Positions 1 through 11,119 of a stretch of 64,000 nucleotides of DNA are shown here, in pieces. The DNA comes from Streptococcus sciuri (lineage in GTDB: Bacteria > Bacillota > Bacilli > Lactobacillales > Streptococcaceae), in the NCBI RefSeq assembly GCF_024814375.1, contig NZ_JANUXX010000002.1, positions 1 to 64,000 on the forward strand. The letters are read 5' to 3'. The translations under genes and the position numbers were made by a program. The notes under the pieces are model-generated. The model saw only the letters and a list, made by a program, of their open reading frames with translations. It made no database searches and had not been told where the DNA came from. The number at the start of each line of letters is the position of its first letter. Within the stretch, counting starts at the first letter, position 1.

Positions 1-27
1 CAGATGTTGGTTACCTAAGGGAAACAA

Positions 28-55
28 AAATGCGACTCAACAAGTCGCATTTATT
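28..55. terminator. Hairpin terminator downstream of rsmA
   Basis: A 10-bp perfect stem (28-37 pairs with 43-52) with a 5-base loop, A-rich on the left and T-rich on the right. It can therefore stop transcripts from either direction. It lies about 120 bases beyond the rsmA stop codon on that gene's strand. Confidence 0.6.
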
Positions 56-171
56 GAAAACTGAATCACTAACTGTCCAAAGAAAATACTAGATGACAAA
101 CCTCCCAGAGAGATTTGCAAAAGGGCTAACTTGAAATTTGACGAAAAAACTTTTACTCTCTAACGGAGATA

Positions 172-1044
172 TTAAAAGTCTTCCTCTTGTAAACTATCTG
201 CCAAATTTGCAAAATCCTCAATGGACAAAGCTTCACCACGTACATTGGGCTTAATGTTAGCCTTACCCAAAGCTTGCGTTAACCTTTTTTTTACCTCTTC
301 TGACTTACCAAAGGCGCTGGTCAAGTTGTTCCAAAGAGTTTTGCGACGATGAACAAAGCTGATTTTTGAAACATGAAAAAAGAAATCTTCATTTTTGACT
401 TGAACGAGTGGTTGTTTGCGACGAGTCATTTTTAAAATCGCAGAGTCCACATTTGGTGTTGGTACAAAGACTGTACGTGGTACAACAAAAGCAACTTTAG
501 CTGTCATATAATATTGCACCGCAATTGATAATGACCCATAATCTTTGGTGTTTGGCTCTGCCGAAATACGGTCTGCCACTTCTTTTTGCATCATCACGAC
601 AAATTCCGCAAATGGGATTTTTGATGCAATTAAGTGCATCAAAATTGGTGTTGTGATGTAGTAGGGAAGATTTGCCACGACTTTAATTGGAAGGCTTGGG
701 TTAGCAAATTCTTTGATACGACTTTGTAGGTCTGATTTCAAAATATCTTCATTGATAACTTTCACATTATCAAAATTGCGGAGCGTATCAGCTAAAATCG
801 GAATCAAACGGTCGTCAATTTCAAAAGCCATGACTTCGGCAGCATTTTCAGCCAAAAATTCAGTCAAAGCACCGATACCAGGACCGATTTCAATAACATT
901 GACGTTCTTATCAATTTCAGCAGTATCCACAATTTTCTGAAGAATGTTTGTATCTGTCAAAAAGTTTTGTCCAAATGATTTTTTAAACGTAAATCCATGA
1001 CGCTCAAGAACAGCATGCGTCACACTGTAATCTGCAATTCTCAT
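172..1044 (-). CDS. rsmA: 16S rRNA dimethyladenosine transferase RsmA (KsgA)
   Basis: Dimethylates the two adjacent adenosines in the 3' terminal helix of 16S rRNA during late 30S assembly, using S-adenosylmethionine. Seen: the N-terminal KSFGQNFL block, the SAM-binding GPGIGALTE motif and the catalytic NLPYY motif, followed by the C-terminal helical domain. The product is 290 residues, the normal family size. I chose the ATG at 1044 because AAGGAAG precedes it at good spacing; an ATG 18 bases upstream has no such site. It follows tatD and rnmV on the same strand, the usual order in Firmicutes. Confidence 0.96.
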   Translation of the reverse strand: MRIADYSVTHAVLERHGFTFKKSFGQNFLTDTNILQKIVDTAEIDKNVNVIEIGPGIGALTEFLAENAAEVMAFEIDDRLIPILADTLRNFDNVKVINEDILKSDLQSRIKEFANPSLPIKVVANLPYYITTPILMHLIASKIPFAEFVVMMQKEVADRISAEPNTKDYGSLSIAVQYYMTAKVAFVVPRTVFVPTPNVDSAILKMTRRKQPLVQVKNEDFFFHVSKISFVHRRKTLWNNLTSAFGKSEEVKKRLTQALGKANIKPNVRGEALSIEDFANLADSLQEEDF

Positions 1045-1054
1045 AGTATCTTCC

Positions 1055-1074
1055 TTATCCACAGGTTATCCCCA
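1055..1074 (+). promoter_or_regulatory. Pair of DnaA-box-like 9-mers upstream of rsmA
   Basis: TTATCCACA at 1055-1063 is a perfect consensus DnaA box. TTATCCCCA at 1066-1074 differs at one base. Both lie within 30 bases upstream of the rsmA start and overlap its ribosome-binding region. Two boxes could be chance; binding is inference only. Confidence 0.3.
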
Positions 1075-1124
1075 GAATAAAGTTTTCTTTCCTTTCATTT
1101 CTATCAATGCAAGTTACTATTGTA

Positions 1125-1607
1125 TCACATCTGGCTCAATCGCAAAATGCTGCGACGCTTTCGCATGGTTGCTGTGATATGTAACTGTTTTTCAAGGAGG
1201 TACAGGCACTCACTACCAGCTTTCAAGATTTCAGCACCAAAATCCGTCTCTAGTAGTTCATTTAATATCTCTTGGTCAAGCTGGTCATTGGTAAATACCA
1301 AGTGAACACGTGAGTCATCGTAGCTTTCATCAAAGGGACTTTCAGAAAGAGCCGTCGTAAACCGTGCTTGCGTTTTGAGGATAACCGATAAATCAGCACC
1401 GATTTTTGCCTGAATCGTGTCATGAATCAATGCACAAACGTCATCGTCAGACAAGGTCGTCTCAAAAACGCTATTGCCACTTTGAATATATGTCTTAACA
1501 TTGTCAAGACCTGCTTCTGTTAAAATCTCTGCCAGATAAGCCATTTTAGGAATACGATTCTGCCCAACTGGTGTAACTCCCCATAAAAGCGCAAAAGCGC
1601 CATTTTT
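1125..1607 (-). pseudogene. DUF1697 family protein, decayed
   Basis: The reading frame carries the family signature (GQNRIPKM and TYIQSGNSVF near the N-terminus, then SPFDES and CLYLL), so it derives from a DUF1697 protein of unknown function. The open frame runs from just after the rnmV stop codon, but the conserved N-terminal stretch (FALLWGV) has no ATG, GTG or TTG before it. The first ATG, at 1544, would remove about 20 conserved residues. Near the C-terminus the segment after CLYLL jumps straight to EKQLHITATMR, which suggests an internal deletion. At 160 codons it is shorter than the usual ~180. I regard it as a pseudogene, although translation by read-through or reinitiation from rnmV cannot be excluded. 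Confidence 0.65.
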
Positions 1608-2174
1608 TCATCCCTCATATCTCTCCATAGCTTCCTCTACTTCGGCTAAAGTGATGCCAAAGAGCTCTAGGCGTTTGAGAAGTTGTTTGCCGTTGCTGTA
1701 GCCAATGCGGAGCTTTTCGCCCAAATATTCACGGCGCCTGCGGCTATCATTTCCCATTAAAAGCCCCATACGCATTAGGTCAGCTCTTGTGATGTCGAAT
1801 TGATTATCACCATCAAAATTTCCTAATACACCAGAAAGAGCTTTTTGCAAATCTTCGAAACTTGCGTGTTCAACACCGAGTGAACGCCCTTTACTTTTTG
1901 ATTTTGGTGCAGCTTCATCACGATTTAAAAAAGCGTGTTTAACATTTGGGATAGCGTTCATGATGATTTTGCGAATGCGTTCTCCGTTATAATCTGGATC
2001 CGTAAAGACAATGACCCCACGAAGGTCATTTAATTTTTTGATACATTCAAGGTCACCTTCATTGATAGCTGACCCGCGAGTTTCATAGGTATCCACGTCA
2101 TAAAAACGGCGCAAATTTGCAGTATCATCTTTTCCTTCAACGACTAAGACTTCGTATATTTTTTTCTTAATCAA
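1608..2174 (-). CDS. rnmV: Ribonuclease M5 (5S rRNA maturation)
   Basis: Cuts 5S rRNA precursor at both ends to give mature 5S, with ribosomal protein L18 as cofactor. Seen: a TOPRIM fold with the catalytic Glu motif VVEGKDD at residues ~11-17 and the acidic TDPDYNGERIR motif near residue 58, followed by the M5-type C-terminal region. The 188-residue length is normal. Its start overlaps the end of tatD by 8 bases, so the two are probably translationally coupled. rsmA lies downstream after the DUF1697 remnant. Confidence 0.94.
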   Translation of the reverse strand: MIKKKIYEVLVVEGKDDTANLRRFYDVDTYETRGSAINEGDLECIKKLNDLRGVIVFTDPDYNGERIRKIIMNAIPNVKHAFLNRDEAAPKSKSKGRSLGVEHASFEDLQKALSGVLGNFDGDNQFDITRADLMRMGLLMGNDSRRRREYLGEKLRIGYSNGKQLLKRLELFGITLAEVEEAMERYEG

Positions 2175-2937
2175 TACGGAACAACCTCACTGCATTGTCA
2201 TAGGTAGCTTGTGCGACTTCTTTCACAGACAGACCACGAAGTTCTGCGATTTTCTCTACTACATAGCGGGTGTAAGCAGTTTTATTTTTACGACCACGTT
2301 TTGGAACAGGAGCAAGATAAGGAGCATCCGTTTCAACCAAAATCTTATCAAGCGGTAATTTCTGTGCAGCTTCTTGAACATCAAGCGCTTTTTTAAAGGT
2401 GACAACCCCTGAAAATGAAATCATCATGCCAAGATCGATAAAACGCTCTGCCATTTCCAAAGAACCTGAAAATGAATGAATAATTCCGCCGCGAGGCCCA
2501 ACGCCTGCTTCTTTGATGACAGCATAAGTATCTTCAAGCGCATCACGAGTATGGACGATGAAAGGAAGGTTATGGTCTTTTGAAAGCTGAATCTGACGTT
2601 TAAAAACCTCAATTTGAACGTCCTTTGGGTCTTCCATCCAATGATAATCTAGCCCAATCTCACCAAGACCAATCACTTTGGGGTGTGATAGATTGGCAAC
2701 AATCATATCCTCAATTTCTTGAGTATATGAACCTGCTTCCGTTGGATGCCAACCAATAATTGCATAGAGGTTGTCATAAGCATTTGCTAACTCTAAAGCA
2801 CGATTGATAGTAGGATGATCAAAACCCACGACATTCATCTTGGTCACACCAAACTCACGTGCCAAAGCTATTTCCTCTTTTTCTTTACTTTCAAAATCAT
2901 CCACATTAAGGTGAGTATGAGTATCAAATATTTGCAT
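2167..2937 (-). CDS. tatD: TatD family metal-dependent deoxyribonuclease
   Basis: A TIM-barrel metallohydrolase of the TatD family, implicated in 3'-5' exonuclease activity and DNA repair. Seen: the N-terminal metal ligands DTHTHL (residues ~4-9), the GEIGLDYH block, FIVHTRDA, and the C-terminal VETDAPYLAP motif. At 256 residues it has normal length. GGAG lies 5 bases before the ATG. It is the first gene of a short tatD-rnmV(-rsmA) run. Confidence 0.93.
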   Translation of the reverse strand: MQIFDTHTHLNVDDFESKEKEEIALAREFGVTKMNVVGFDHPTINRALELANAYDNLYAIIGWHPTEAGSYTQEIEDMIVANLSHPKVIGLGEIGLDYHWMEDPKDVQIEVFKRQIQLSKDHNLPFIVHTRDALEDTYAVIKEAGVGPRGGIIHSFSGSLEMAERFIDLGMMISFSGVVTFKKALDVQEAAQKLPLDKILVETDAPYLAPVPKRGRKNKTAYTRYVVEKIAELRGLSVKEVAQATYDNAVRLFRID

Positions 2938-3005
2938 TATGTCTCCTTCGTTTATTTCTCTTATTATATCATAAAAACAGAAATCCTAAGATCTCCGTTT
3001 TAAAG

Positions 3006-4509
<1,504 letters not shown>

Positions 4510-4521
4510 TTACTCCTTCAT

Positions 4522-5766
4522 TTATTTAGGAAACCACAGTTGGTCTAAAAAGCCTGAGAATAATAAGAATGAGACCATCACAACATTAAAGGTAATGACA
4601 ATACTCACCCCTCTAGTAAACCTATTTTCAGGAAGGGGGGGCTTACCAGTAGCTTTTCGTTCTTTATTTATTTTTTTCTTCTTACGTAGCCAAGCATCAT
4701 TGATAATCAAACCTATTCCATGAAACAAGCCATAAGCGATATAATACCAGGTCACACCGTGCCAAAACCCCATGAGAAGCATATTGACCAGATAAGCAAC
4801 ACTTGATGTGGTATTGCGGTTTTTAAAGACCTTATTTTTAACTAAAATTTTTACCAAACGCATGAACACAAAGTCACGAAACCAAAAGGATAAACTCATG
4901 TGCCAACGATTCCAAAACTCTTTAAGATCATGCGATATAAACGGTTTATTAAAGTTTATCGGACTCTTGATACCCATTAAATTTGACATAGCTAGAGCAA
5001 AAAGCGTATAACCTGCAAAGTCAAAGAATAGGTCAAAACCAAAGACATACATGACACCTACTGTCGGAAGATTAATAACCCCACCATGCTCCAAAGCAAG
5101 CTCTTTTAGCGGTGGTAGAAGCAATTGTCCAAAAAAATAATCAATGATAAACTTATAAAGAAAACCTAACATGAGATACCAGATAGACTTCTCTAGCATA
5201 TCAAGCAACTCATCGCGATCTGGGATACGTTCATAATCATCATTAAAACGTTTAAAACGATCAATCGGACCACTAGAAAAAGTAGGCAAAAACATCAAAA
5301 ACCGTAGGAACTGCCACAATGTAAAATCTGTCAAAACACCATCTCTCATCTCAATAATCAGCCCAACCGCTCGGAAAGTGAGATAAGAAATTCCCAAAAA
5401 ACCAAACAGACTCTGATTAACTGTGGCAATAGGCATTATCTTAACAAAAATAAGAGGCAAAACAGATAGAAGACACCACAAGTAAAAAATCCATTTGCCA
5501 TTGCGTTGTCGTCTATAAACCTTATAAGAAAAGACAAGAATCGTTTCCCAAATAACATAGGCTAACAGCGACTTAAGTTGCAATTGTCCTTTCCCTGTCA
5601 ACATCAAAATGATAAAGAAAAGACTGAATAGAGCCTCATAAATGGGAAAGCGTTTTTTGAAAAAGAGACCTATATAAATTGGCAAAACCGCCAAAATGAG
5701 GTAAAAGAAATATTGCAGATTACCATAAGCTTCCATGTGAGGGAGAGCATTCCATAATTGCATCAT
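4522..5766 (-). CDS. dltB: D-alanyl transfer membrane protein DltB (MBOAT family)
   Basis: Multi-pass membrane O-acyltransferase that moves D-alanine from DltC across the membrane. Seen: about ten hydrophobic segments, the MBOAT core ending in [11 protein letters not shown] with the essential His, and [13 protein letters not shown]. It is 414 residues, normal. Its start overlaps the dltA stop (ATG/TAA sharing bases at 5763-5766), which indicates translational coupling. Confidence 0.96.
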   Translation of the reverse strand: MMQLWNALPHMEAYGNLQYFFYLILAVLPIYIGLFFKKRFPIYEALFSLFFIILMLTGKGQLQLKSLLAYVIWETILVFSYKVYRRQRNGKWIFYLWCLLSVLPLIFVKIMPIATVNQSLFGFLGISYLTFRAVGLIIEMRDGVLTDFTLWQFLRFLMFLPTFSSGPIDRFKRFNDDYERIPDRDELLDMLEKSIWYLMLGFLYKFIIDYFFGQLLLPPLKELALEHGGVINLPTVGVMYVFGFDLFFDFAGYTLFALAMSNLMGIKSPINFNKPFISHDLKEFWNRWHMSLSFWFRDFVFMRLVKILVKNKVFKNRNTTSSVAYLVNMLLMGFWHGVTWYYIAYGLFHGIGLIINDAWLRKKKKINKERKATGKPPLPENRFTRGVSIVITFNVVMVSFLLFSGFLDQLWFPK

Positions 5767-7301
5767 AAACGATTAACCTCGCTTATCAAACGTTTAATGT
5801 CAATTTTACCATTTGGTGTCAATGGTAGATCCTCTTTATAGAGAAATTTTGATGGCATCATATAATCCATCATAATCTCTTTCAAATCTGTTTTTATTGC
5901 CTTTGTAATATCCAAATCCCTCTCAAATTGTTGGCGAACACCTGTTTTTAAAACAATATAAGCCAAAAGGTTTTGCACTTTATGATCTTTATTGTAGCGT
6001 GGCACAGCAACTGCTGACTCAACATAGCGAGACTTTAACAAATTTTGTGAGACATCTTCTAGCTCAATACGGTAGCCGTTAAACTTAATTTGAAAATCCT
6101 TACGACCACCATAAAGCAAAAGCCCCTCGTCACTCATCTGACCCAAATCACCTGTATGATAAGCAGGCTGACCTTTAAAAATAAAGAAAGCTTCTTCTGT
6201 TTTTTCAGGATTGTTAAGATAACCTTTGGATACTGCAGGACCTGTGACGATGATTTCGCCTTGTTGACCATTTGCGACAATCTCACCTTCATCGTCTACA
6301 ATGAAAGTAGGCGAATCTGGTTTTGGATAACCAATTGGCAAGCGTTTATAACTCTCTAACATCTCATTTGTAATAGCAACTGCTGACAAGGCAACGGTCG
6401 CTTCAGTTGGACCATAGGCATTAACAATACGAGCATGAGGAAAACGTTGACGCAATTTTTTAGCTGTCTTAACCGTCAATTCCTCACCATCAAAATAAAA
6501 ATGTGTCAATTTTGGCAAATACTCCTCAGAAAAAGTATCTGATAATAAAGCCATATCCACAAAAGAAGGTGTTGAAGTCCAAACTTGAATCGGTAAATTC
6601 GAAATCGTCGCGAAAAGTTTTCTAAAATCACCAATAATCTCCTTTGGAAGAGCATAAAGCGTGCCACCCATAGCTAGCGTCGGTGCCCAATACATAACAG
6701 ATAAGTCAAAAGAGTATGGTGGTTGTGCAAGCATTTGAGGCTGTTTAGGAACTGAAAAAGTCGCTTGACTAATCATCCAATTGGTAAAACTCAAGAGATT
6801 CTTATGCGAAATTTGGACACCCTTAGGCTGTCCAGTCGTTCCAGAAGTAAAGATAATATAATAATTATCATCCCCCTTAACAGGATGCACCAAGTTGTAT
6901 GAGCTTTTCTTTTCAAAGATAGAGTGCAATTGTATCAAGTCTATAATCCTTACATCTGTCAGCGTTAATGGAAATTCCCCAACGCTAATCACGAGGCTAG
7001 GATGCGCAATAGCTATGATTGCTTCAATACGATCTAGCGCAGAGTGCTGATCAACAGGTATATAAGCATGACCAGACTTTGTCGCTCCAACAAAAGTTGC
7101 TAGCATCTCATACTCTTGTCCACCAAAAACAAGAATAGGTGACTGTGGATCCAATCCTAGGCTATCAATATAGGAAGCTAAACTATCGGAGTCACTCTTT
7201 AATTGTGCATAACTATATGTTTTTCCCAAAATATCATAGACAGGAAAATCAGGTTGCTGATGAGCAAACTCATCAATCGTTTCAATCATATCTCGTATCA
7301 T
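5763..7301 (-). CDS. dltA: D-alanine--[D-alanyl carrier protein] ligase DltA
   Basis: Cytosolic adenylating enzyme that activates D-alanine with ATP and loads it onto DltC. Seen: the P-loop [11 protein letters not shown] near residue 152, the [12 protein letters not shown] block, the HTGDLG motif, and the C-terminal [11 protein letters not shown] with the catalytic Lys. It is 512 residues, the family length. It follows dltX by 9 bases and leads into dltB with an overlap. Confidence 0.97.
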   Translation of the reverse strand: MIRDMIETIDEFAHQQPDFPVYDILGKTYSYAQLKSDSDSLASYIDSLGLDPQSPILVFGGQEYEMLATFVGATKSGHAYIPVDQHSALDRIEAIIAIAHPSLVISVGEFPLTLTDVRIIDLIQLHSIFEKKSSYNLVHPVKGDDNYYIIFTSGTTGQPKGVQISHKNLLSFTNWMISQATFSVPKQPQMLAQPPYSFDLSVMYWAPTLAMGGTLYALPKEIIGDFRKLFATISNLPIQVWTSTPSFVDMALLSDTFSEEYLPKLTHFYFDGEELTVKTAKKLRQRFPHARIVNAYGPTEATVALSAVAITNEMLESYKRLPIGYPKPDSPTFIVDDEGEIVANGQQGEIIVTGPAVSKGYLNNPEKTEEAFFIFKGQPAYHTGDLGQMSDEGLLLYGGRKDFQIKFNGYRIELEDVSQNLLKSRYVESAVAVPRYNKDHKVQNLLAYIVLKTGVRQQFERDLDITKAIKTDLKEIMMDYMMPSKFLYKEDLPLTPNGKIDIKRLISEVNRL

Positions 7302-7310
7302 AGATAACTC

Positions 7311-7433
7311 CTAAAATTCATTGTAGATAAAACTACCCTGACCACGACCAAGGTAATTAAAGAAGTAGAGTAGCATCATAAAGATAACAAAGAAAAACAA
7401 CGTTTTTAATAAAAATCGGAGATACTTATTCAT
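7311..7433 (-). CDS. dltX: DltX, small membrane protein of the D-alanylation operon
   Basis: A 40-residue protein: a basic N-terminus (MNKYLRF), one hydrophobic segment (about residues 7-26) and a conserved tail ending GQGSFIYNEF. This matches DltX, the first gene of most firmicute dlt operons, which takes part in the D-alanyl transfer step at the membrane. It begins 9 bases upstream of dltA and is the promoter-proximal gene. Confidence 0.92.
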   Translation of the reverse strand: MNKYLRFLLKTLFFFVIFMMLLYFFNYLGRGQGSFIYNEF

Positions 7434-7548
7434 CTCGTACCTTCTCTCACATTGTATTAAACACTTACCTTTTTGAAATGAAAAATTAAAATGCTCACTT
7501 TCTTAACACTTATAATATAAGAGGAGAACCTCTACATTTTCTCATATC

Positions 7549-7577
7549 ATTGTACTATGATTGTAGCAATAATACAA
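7549..7577 (-). promoter_or_regulatory. Probable dlt operon promoter
   Basis: On the minus strand a -35 TTGTAT (7572-7577) and a -10 TACAAT (7549-7554) are separated by 17 bases, pointing into dltX. A short GC-containing inverted repeat, AGAGGAGAACCTCT at 7520-7533, lies in the 5' leader. The 7434-7671 stretch otherwise holds no gene. Confidence 0.6.
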
Positions 7578-7617
7578 GAAAAAACCAATTGTGCTCATAG
7601 GTAACCGCTTTTAGTGC

Positions 7618-7655
7618 AAAAAGCCAACAGTCTCGAGTTTCCGTTGGCTTTTCCT
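7618..7655 (-). terminator. Terminator after rpmH
   Basis: Inverted repeat AAGCCAAC (7621-7628) and GTTGGCTT (7643-7650), T-rich on the exit side for minus-strand transcripts. It stands 20 bases beyond the rpmH stop and separates the rnpA-rpmH block from dlt. Confidence 0.75.
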
Positions 7656-7671
7656 TTATAAATCGTCTTAA

Positions 7672-7806
7672 TTAAGCTGCCAATACTTTACGTCCTTTAC
7701 GACGACGGGCAGCAAGCACACGACGTCCATTTTTAGTTGACATACGATGACGGAATCCGTGTTTACGTTGACGACGGATTTTACTTGGTTGATAAGTACG
7801 TTTCAC
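7672..7806 (-). CDS. rpmH: 50S ribosomal protein L34
   Basis: A 44-residue, Arg/Lys-rich protein beginning [17 protein letters not shown] and containing [14 protein letters not shown], the universal L34 sequence. The start is GTG at 7806 with GGAGGT upstream. It lies downstream of rnpA-yidC-jag; this streptococcal arrangement differs from the classical dnaA-rpmH-rnpA order. Confidence 0.97.
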   Translation of the reverse strand: MKRTYQPSKIRRQRKHGFRHRMSTKNGRRVLAARRRKGRKVLAA

Positions 7807-7949
7807 TTTTAGTACCTCCTCATAGATTTCGTATTCGTTTAGCCGGCTATAGTTGATCAGTTACTAAACATACCTTATTATTTTACATCAGATACTATTT
7901 AGTTGTCAAGTGCTTTTTGATGATATGATTTGCCGACTTTAGCAAAACA

Positions 7950-8882
7950 TTAATCTTTAACGGTGACGACAACATAACGATTAGGATCATTTCCTTCAGA
8001 GTAACTATCCACACCATTGATATGTGCAATCGTTTTATGAACAATCTTACGTTCGCTATTGCTCATCGGATCCATTCTAAAATCTTGACCACTAGCAAGA
8101 ACACGACTCGCAATTTTCTGACTAAAATCTATCAAAGTCTCTGTACGATGTTCAACATAATCATGAACATTAACAGATACAGAAAAGGTTTTGGAATAGT
8201 GGTCATACAAATAATTCTGAGCTAATAGTTGTAGAGACTTTAAAACCTTGCCATGATAACCAATGATACGCCCTGGCTCTGGCGTCTCAATCTGCAAACT
8301 GATATGACGACGTTTGGTCATTATCTCTATGCTAGCCTCCAAATCCATCTCATAGATTATGCTTTCCACATAATTTTTCACTTGAGTAGCTGCTTCTAAA
8401 ATATCTACTGTTTGCACTTTCGCCTTTTCATTATCAAAGCTTGATGCGACAAAAGTTTCAAAACTATCATCCGTTGCAGAAGATGCTGATGCTTCGTCTA
8501 AAGATTGACTCATCACAAGCTCACTATCGGTTTTCTTTTCCGTTTGAGTTTTAATCACATCTTGAGACACAACCACCTCACCTTTAGCAGAATATGGTTC
8601 ATGACTTGTGTCTACAATAGTAACACTCTCACTTGGTTGCATCATATCTTGGTTTAAACGTTCTGTAATGCTGGTCACTTTATGATGTGCGGAGGAAACT
8701 TTAGCTGTTTTTTTTATCTCTAAGCTTTCAATATCAACTTGAGCAGGTCTTTTTCCGAAACCTAAAAATCCCTTTTTCTCACGTGCAATCACACGAATAT
8801 GAGCTTTTAGGCGAGTCAAGTTTAGCTCATCAAGACCTTTAGAGATAGCTTCCTCTACTGTTCGCCCTGTAAATACTACCAT
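7950..8882 (-). CDS. jag: RNA-binding protein Jag/KhpB (Jag_N-KH-R3H)
   Basis: RNA-binding protein that acts with KhpA in control of cell elongation and division. Seen: the Jag N-terminal domain (residues 1-55, with the FLGFG motif), a long Ser/Thr/Glu-rich linker (~60-155), a KH domain with the GRIIGYHGK loop near residue 215, and a C-terminal R3H domain. It is 310 residues, within the streptococcal range because of the linker. It follows yidC by 9 bases on the same strand. Confidence 0.94.
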   Translation of the reverse strand: MVVFTGRTVEEAISKGLDELNLTRLKAHIRVIAREKKGFLGFGKRPAQVDIESLEIKKTAKVSSAHHKVTSITERLNQDMMQPSESVTIVDTSHEPYSAKGEVVVSQDVIKTQTEKKTDSELVMSQSLDEASASSATDDSFETFVASSFDNEKAKVQTVDILEAATQVKNYVESIIYEMDLEASIEIMTKRRHISLQIETPEPGRIIGYHGKVLKSLQLLAQNYLYDHYSKTFSVSVNVHDYVEHRTETLIDFSQKIASRVLASGQDFRMDPMSNSERKIVHKTIAHINGVDSYSEGNDPNRYVVVTVKD

Positions 8883-8891
8883 ATTAACTCC

Positions 8892-9707
8892 TTATTTCCG
8901 TTTTTTATGCGCTTTTTTCTGAGCACGACGGATACGTGCCTTACGCTCTTTTTCCTCTCTCGTTGCCACCTCACGCGCTTCAATAATTTTAAAAGGATTA
9001 TTGAGTAACATGATTTGAAAGACCTGAAAAGCATTGGATACTGTCCAATAAAGAGCCACACCACTCGCAAAATTAAACCCAAAAATAAAAATCATTATTG
9101 GAAATCCATAGGTCATGATTGTCATCATTGGATTTTTCTCAGGAGCAGCTTTGTTAATCAACCAAGTTGACAAGAAAGTAAATAAAGCCGCTAAAAGAGG
9201 TAAGATAAAGTACGGGTCAGGTTTTGCGAGATCCAACCATAAGAAAGAGCCCTCACGTAAAAAAGAAACACGTGTCAAAGATTGATACAACGCCCACAAA
9301 ATCGGCAATTGAATGAACAAAGGAACAAAACTTGCATAAAGGCTGACGCCATTTTCCTTGTAGAGCGCTTGCTGTGCTTCTGCTAATTTTAGACGACTAT
9401 CGCTGTCGCGCCCTGCATATTGACGTTGTAATCCCCTTAACTTTGGCTGCAACTCTTGCATCTTCTGACTAGACTTCATCTGTTTACTAAAGAGAGGCAT
9501 CAAAGCAGTTCGCAAGATAATAGTAAATAAAATAATCCCAATCGCTACACTTCCACCAAATGATAACCAGTCAATGGCCTTAGCAAAGCTGTAAACAATC
9601 TGACTCCAAGCTCCTTTTGAATGTCCTGTGACATCATCTCGTCCACAAGCAGAAAGCACAAGCAGTGCTAAGCTACCCAACCCCAATAGTTTAACGTTTT
9701 TTTTCAC
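8892..9707 (-). CDS. yidC: Membrane protein insertase YidC/OxaA
   Basis: Inserts membrane proteins alone or with SecYEG. Seen: a lipoprotein signal peptide ([21 protein letters not shown], split here as the hydrophobic stretch plus LSAC lipobox), five hydrophobic segments with the OxaA core ([24 protein letters not shown]), and a long Lys/Arg-rich C-terminal tail (about residues 245-271) typical of ribosome-binding YidC. It overlaps the rnpA end by 17 bases. Confidence 0.95.
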   Translation of the reverse strand: MKKNVKLLGLGSLALLVLSACGRDDVTGHSKGAWSQIVYSFAKAIDWLSFGGSVAIGIILFTIILRTALMPLFSKQMKSSQKMQELQPKLRGLQRQYAGRDSDSRLKLAEAQQALYKENGVSLYASFVPLFIQLPILWALYQSLTRVSFLREGSFLWLDLAKPDPYFILPLLAALFTFLSTWLINKAAPEKNPMMTIMTYGFPIMIFIFGFNFASGVALYWTVSNAFQVFQIMLLNNPFKIIEAREVATREEKERKARIRRAQKKAHKKRK

Positions 9708-10050
9708 CTTCTATACCTTCCTGATAAATCGTTGCTAATCTTAAGACATGCAAAAGATTTTTTTTCATCTCGTGATAATTCAGTTGCTCAACACCTGACC
9801 TTGCAATCACCACAAAATCCTCTGGCATGAGAAAGGGCTTTGCTTCCTGCAGAATATGACGAAGGCAACGCTTGATGCGATTACGTGCTACAGCATTCCC
9901 TAGCTTTTTACTCACCGATAGTCCAACACGAAAATTCTTCTGCTCTATCTTTAGATGATAAATAACAAATTTTCGATTGGCAACACTCCTACCCTCATGA
10001 AATATCCTTTGAAAATCTTTATCACTCTTTACACGATAGGTTTTCTTCAC
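9691..10050 (-). CDS. rnpA: Ribonuclease P protein component
   Basis: Protein subunit of RNase P, which removes the 5' leader of pre-tRNAs. Seen: the beginning [12 protein letters not shown], the conserved [10 protein letters not shown] and the RNR motif [12 protein letters not shown] that contacts the catalytic RNA. I chose GTG at 10050, which gives the standard N-terminus and has GGAG 6 bases before it; a longer TTG-initiated form would put the ribosome-binding site inside the gene. The product is about 119 residues. Confidence 0.93.
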   Translation of the reverse strand: MKKTYRVKSDKDFQRIFHEGRSVANRKFVIYHLKIEQKNFRVGLSVSKKLGNAVARNRIKRCLRHILQEAKPFLMPEDFVVIARSGVEQLNYHEMKKNLLHVLRLATIYQEGIEGEKKR

Positions 10051-10140
10051 AGTCCACTCCAAGTTTTCTATTTCTTTTTATTATAGCATATTTTCCCCAT
10101 TAAAGCATCCCTCTTAGTAGCTATTTTCTTAATAAAACAT

Positions 10141-10165
10141 AAAAACCAGACAGCGTCTGGTTTTC
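10141..10165. terminator. Bidirectional terminator
   Basis: Perfect 10-bp stem AAAACCAGAC / GTCTGGTTTT with a 3-base loop. It lies 40 bases beyond the stop of the EEP-family gene, upstream of the rnpA operon. Confidence 0.8.
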
Positions 10166-10206
10166 CTATATAAGAATGTTTGTACCAATTTTTAAATGAC
10201 GCTCTT

Positions 10207-11040
10207 TTACCAACTAGCAGTTACCCCAAAGTGATCACTAAGAACAGGAGAGCTGTTTCCATTAAAAACTATTTGTGAGCTCTTAATGGGTGTATCTAAG
10301 TTTGTAAAGATATAATCAACTTTCAGAGCCTTTTTATTTCCTTCCCAACCATCAATATTAGCTTTGATAGTATGATTACCTGAAATCTCACTGGCAACGG
10401 TGTGACTGTCTCTTAAATCTAGCTTACTGTCAAGCACCATCTGATAACCTTCATAGCCATAAGGGTTGTTGAAATCCCCCATGATAAGGACTGGCATCTC
10501 TTTAGCAAGCAAAGCATCTTCCAATTTTTTCCATTCACCTTGAAATCCCTTATTCCACCATGATAGATGAACACTGACTGCTAAGATAGATTTTTGATTT
10601 AGCTCTGTCTTGACAGCCAAAGCCCGACGGGTGTGATAATCTGCCTCTTCATTCACATCAGATACCAAAATATCAAAAACTTCAATTGGTTGCTTAGATA
10701 AAATAGCAACTCCCTCATGATACTTATCATAACCGATATGATTGTAAGCCCAAGACCAATAGTAAGTTTTGCCTTTTTCTAAAAGTGCTAAAATCAAGAG
10801 CAAGGCGTAATTATCTACATGAATAGCAGGTGATGCCTTTAAAGCTTGATAGTGAGGCACGCTAGTCGCCACTTGACTGGTCATTTCTTGATTGATTTCC
10901 TGTAGACAAATAAGATTGTAATCATTTGTTGCGATATCATCTGCCAACTTTGCTAATTTTTCTAAAGGATTATTTTCCAACCAAGAATGCGTATTTAGGG
11001 TTAGAACCTTTGTTCCATCCTTTCCTATGTTATTTATCAT
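10207..11040 (-). CDS. Endonuclease/exonuclease/phosphatase family protein
   Basis: A member of the EEP (DNase I-like) superfamily, acting on nucleic acids, phosphoinositides or other phosphodiesters; the substrate is not readable here. Seen: LTLNTHSW near residue 14, the metal-binding Glu in ICLQEINQE, the GDFNNPYG motif, and the C-terminal LSDHFGVTASW with the catalytic His. It is 277 residues with no signal peptide, so probably cytosolic. It stands alone between terminators, upstream of the glucose PTS gene on the same strand. Confidence 0.85.
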   Translation of the reverse strand: MINNIGKDGTKVLTLNTHSWLENNPLEKLAKLADDIATNDYNLICLQEINQEMTSQVATSVPHYQALKASPAIHVDNYALLLILALLEKGKTYYWSWAYNHIGYDKYHEGVAILSKQPIEVFDILVSDVNEEADYHTRRALAVKTELNQKSILAVSVHLSWWNKGFQGEWKKLEDALLAKEMPVLIMGDFNNPYGYEGYQMVLDSKLDLRDSHTVASEISGNHTIKANIDGWEGNKKALKVDYIFTNLDTPIKSSQIVFNGNSSPVLSDHFGVTASW

Positions 11041-11119
11041 TGAAGTACCTCATCACTTTAATTTAAGAAGAGTCTAGAAGCAATTGCTCTAAACTCGACA
11101 TTCATTATATACTTAATGG

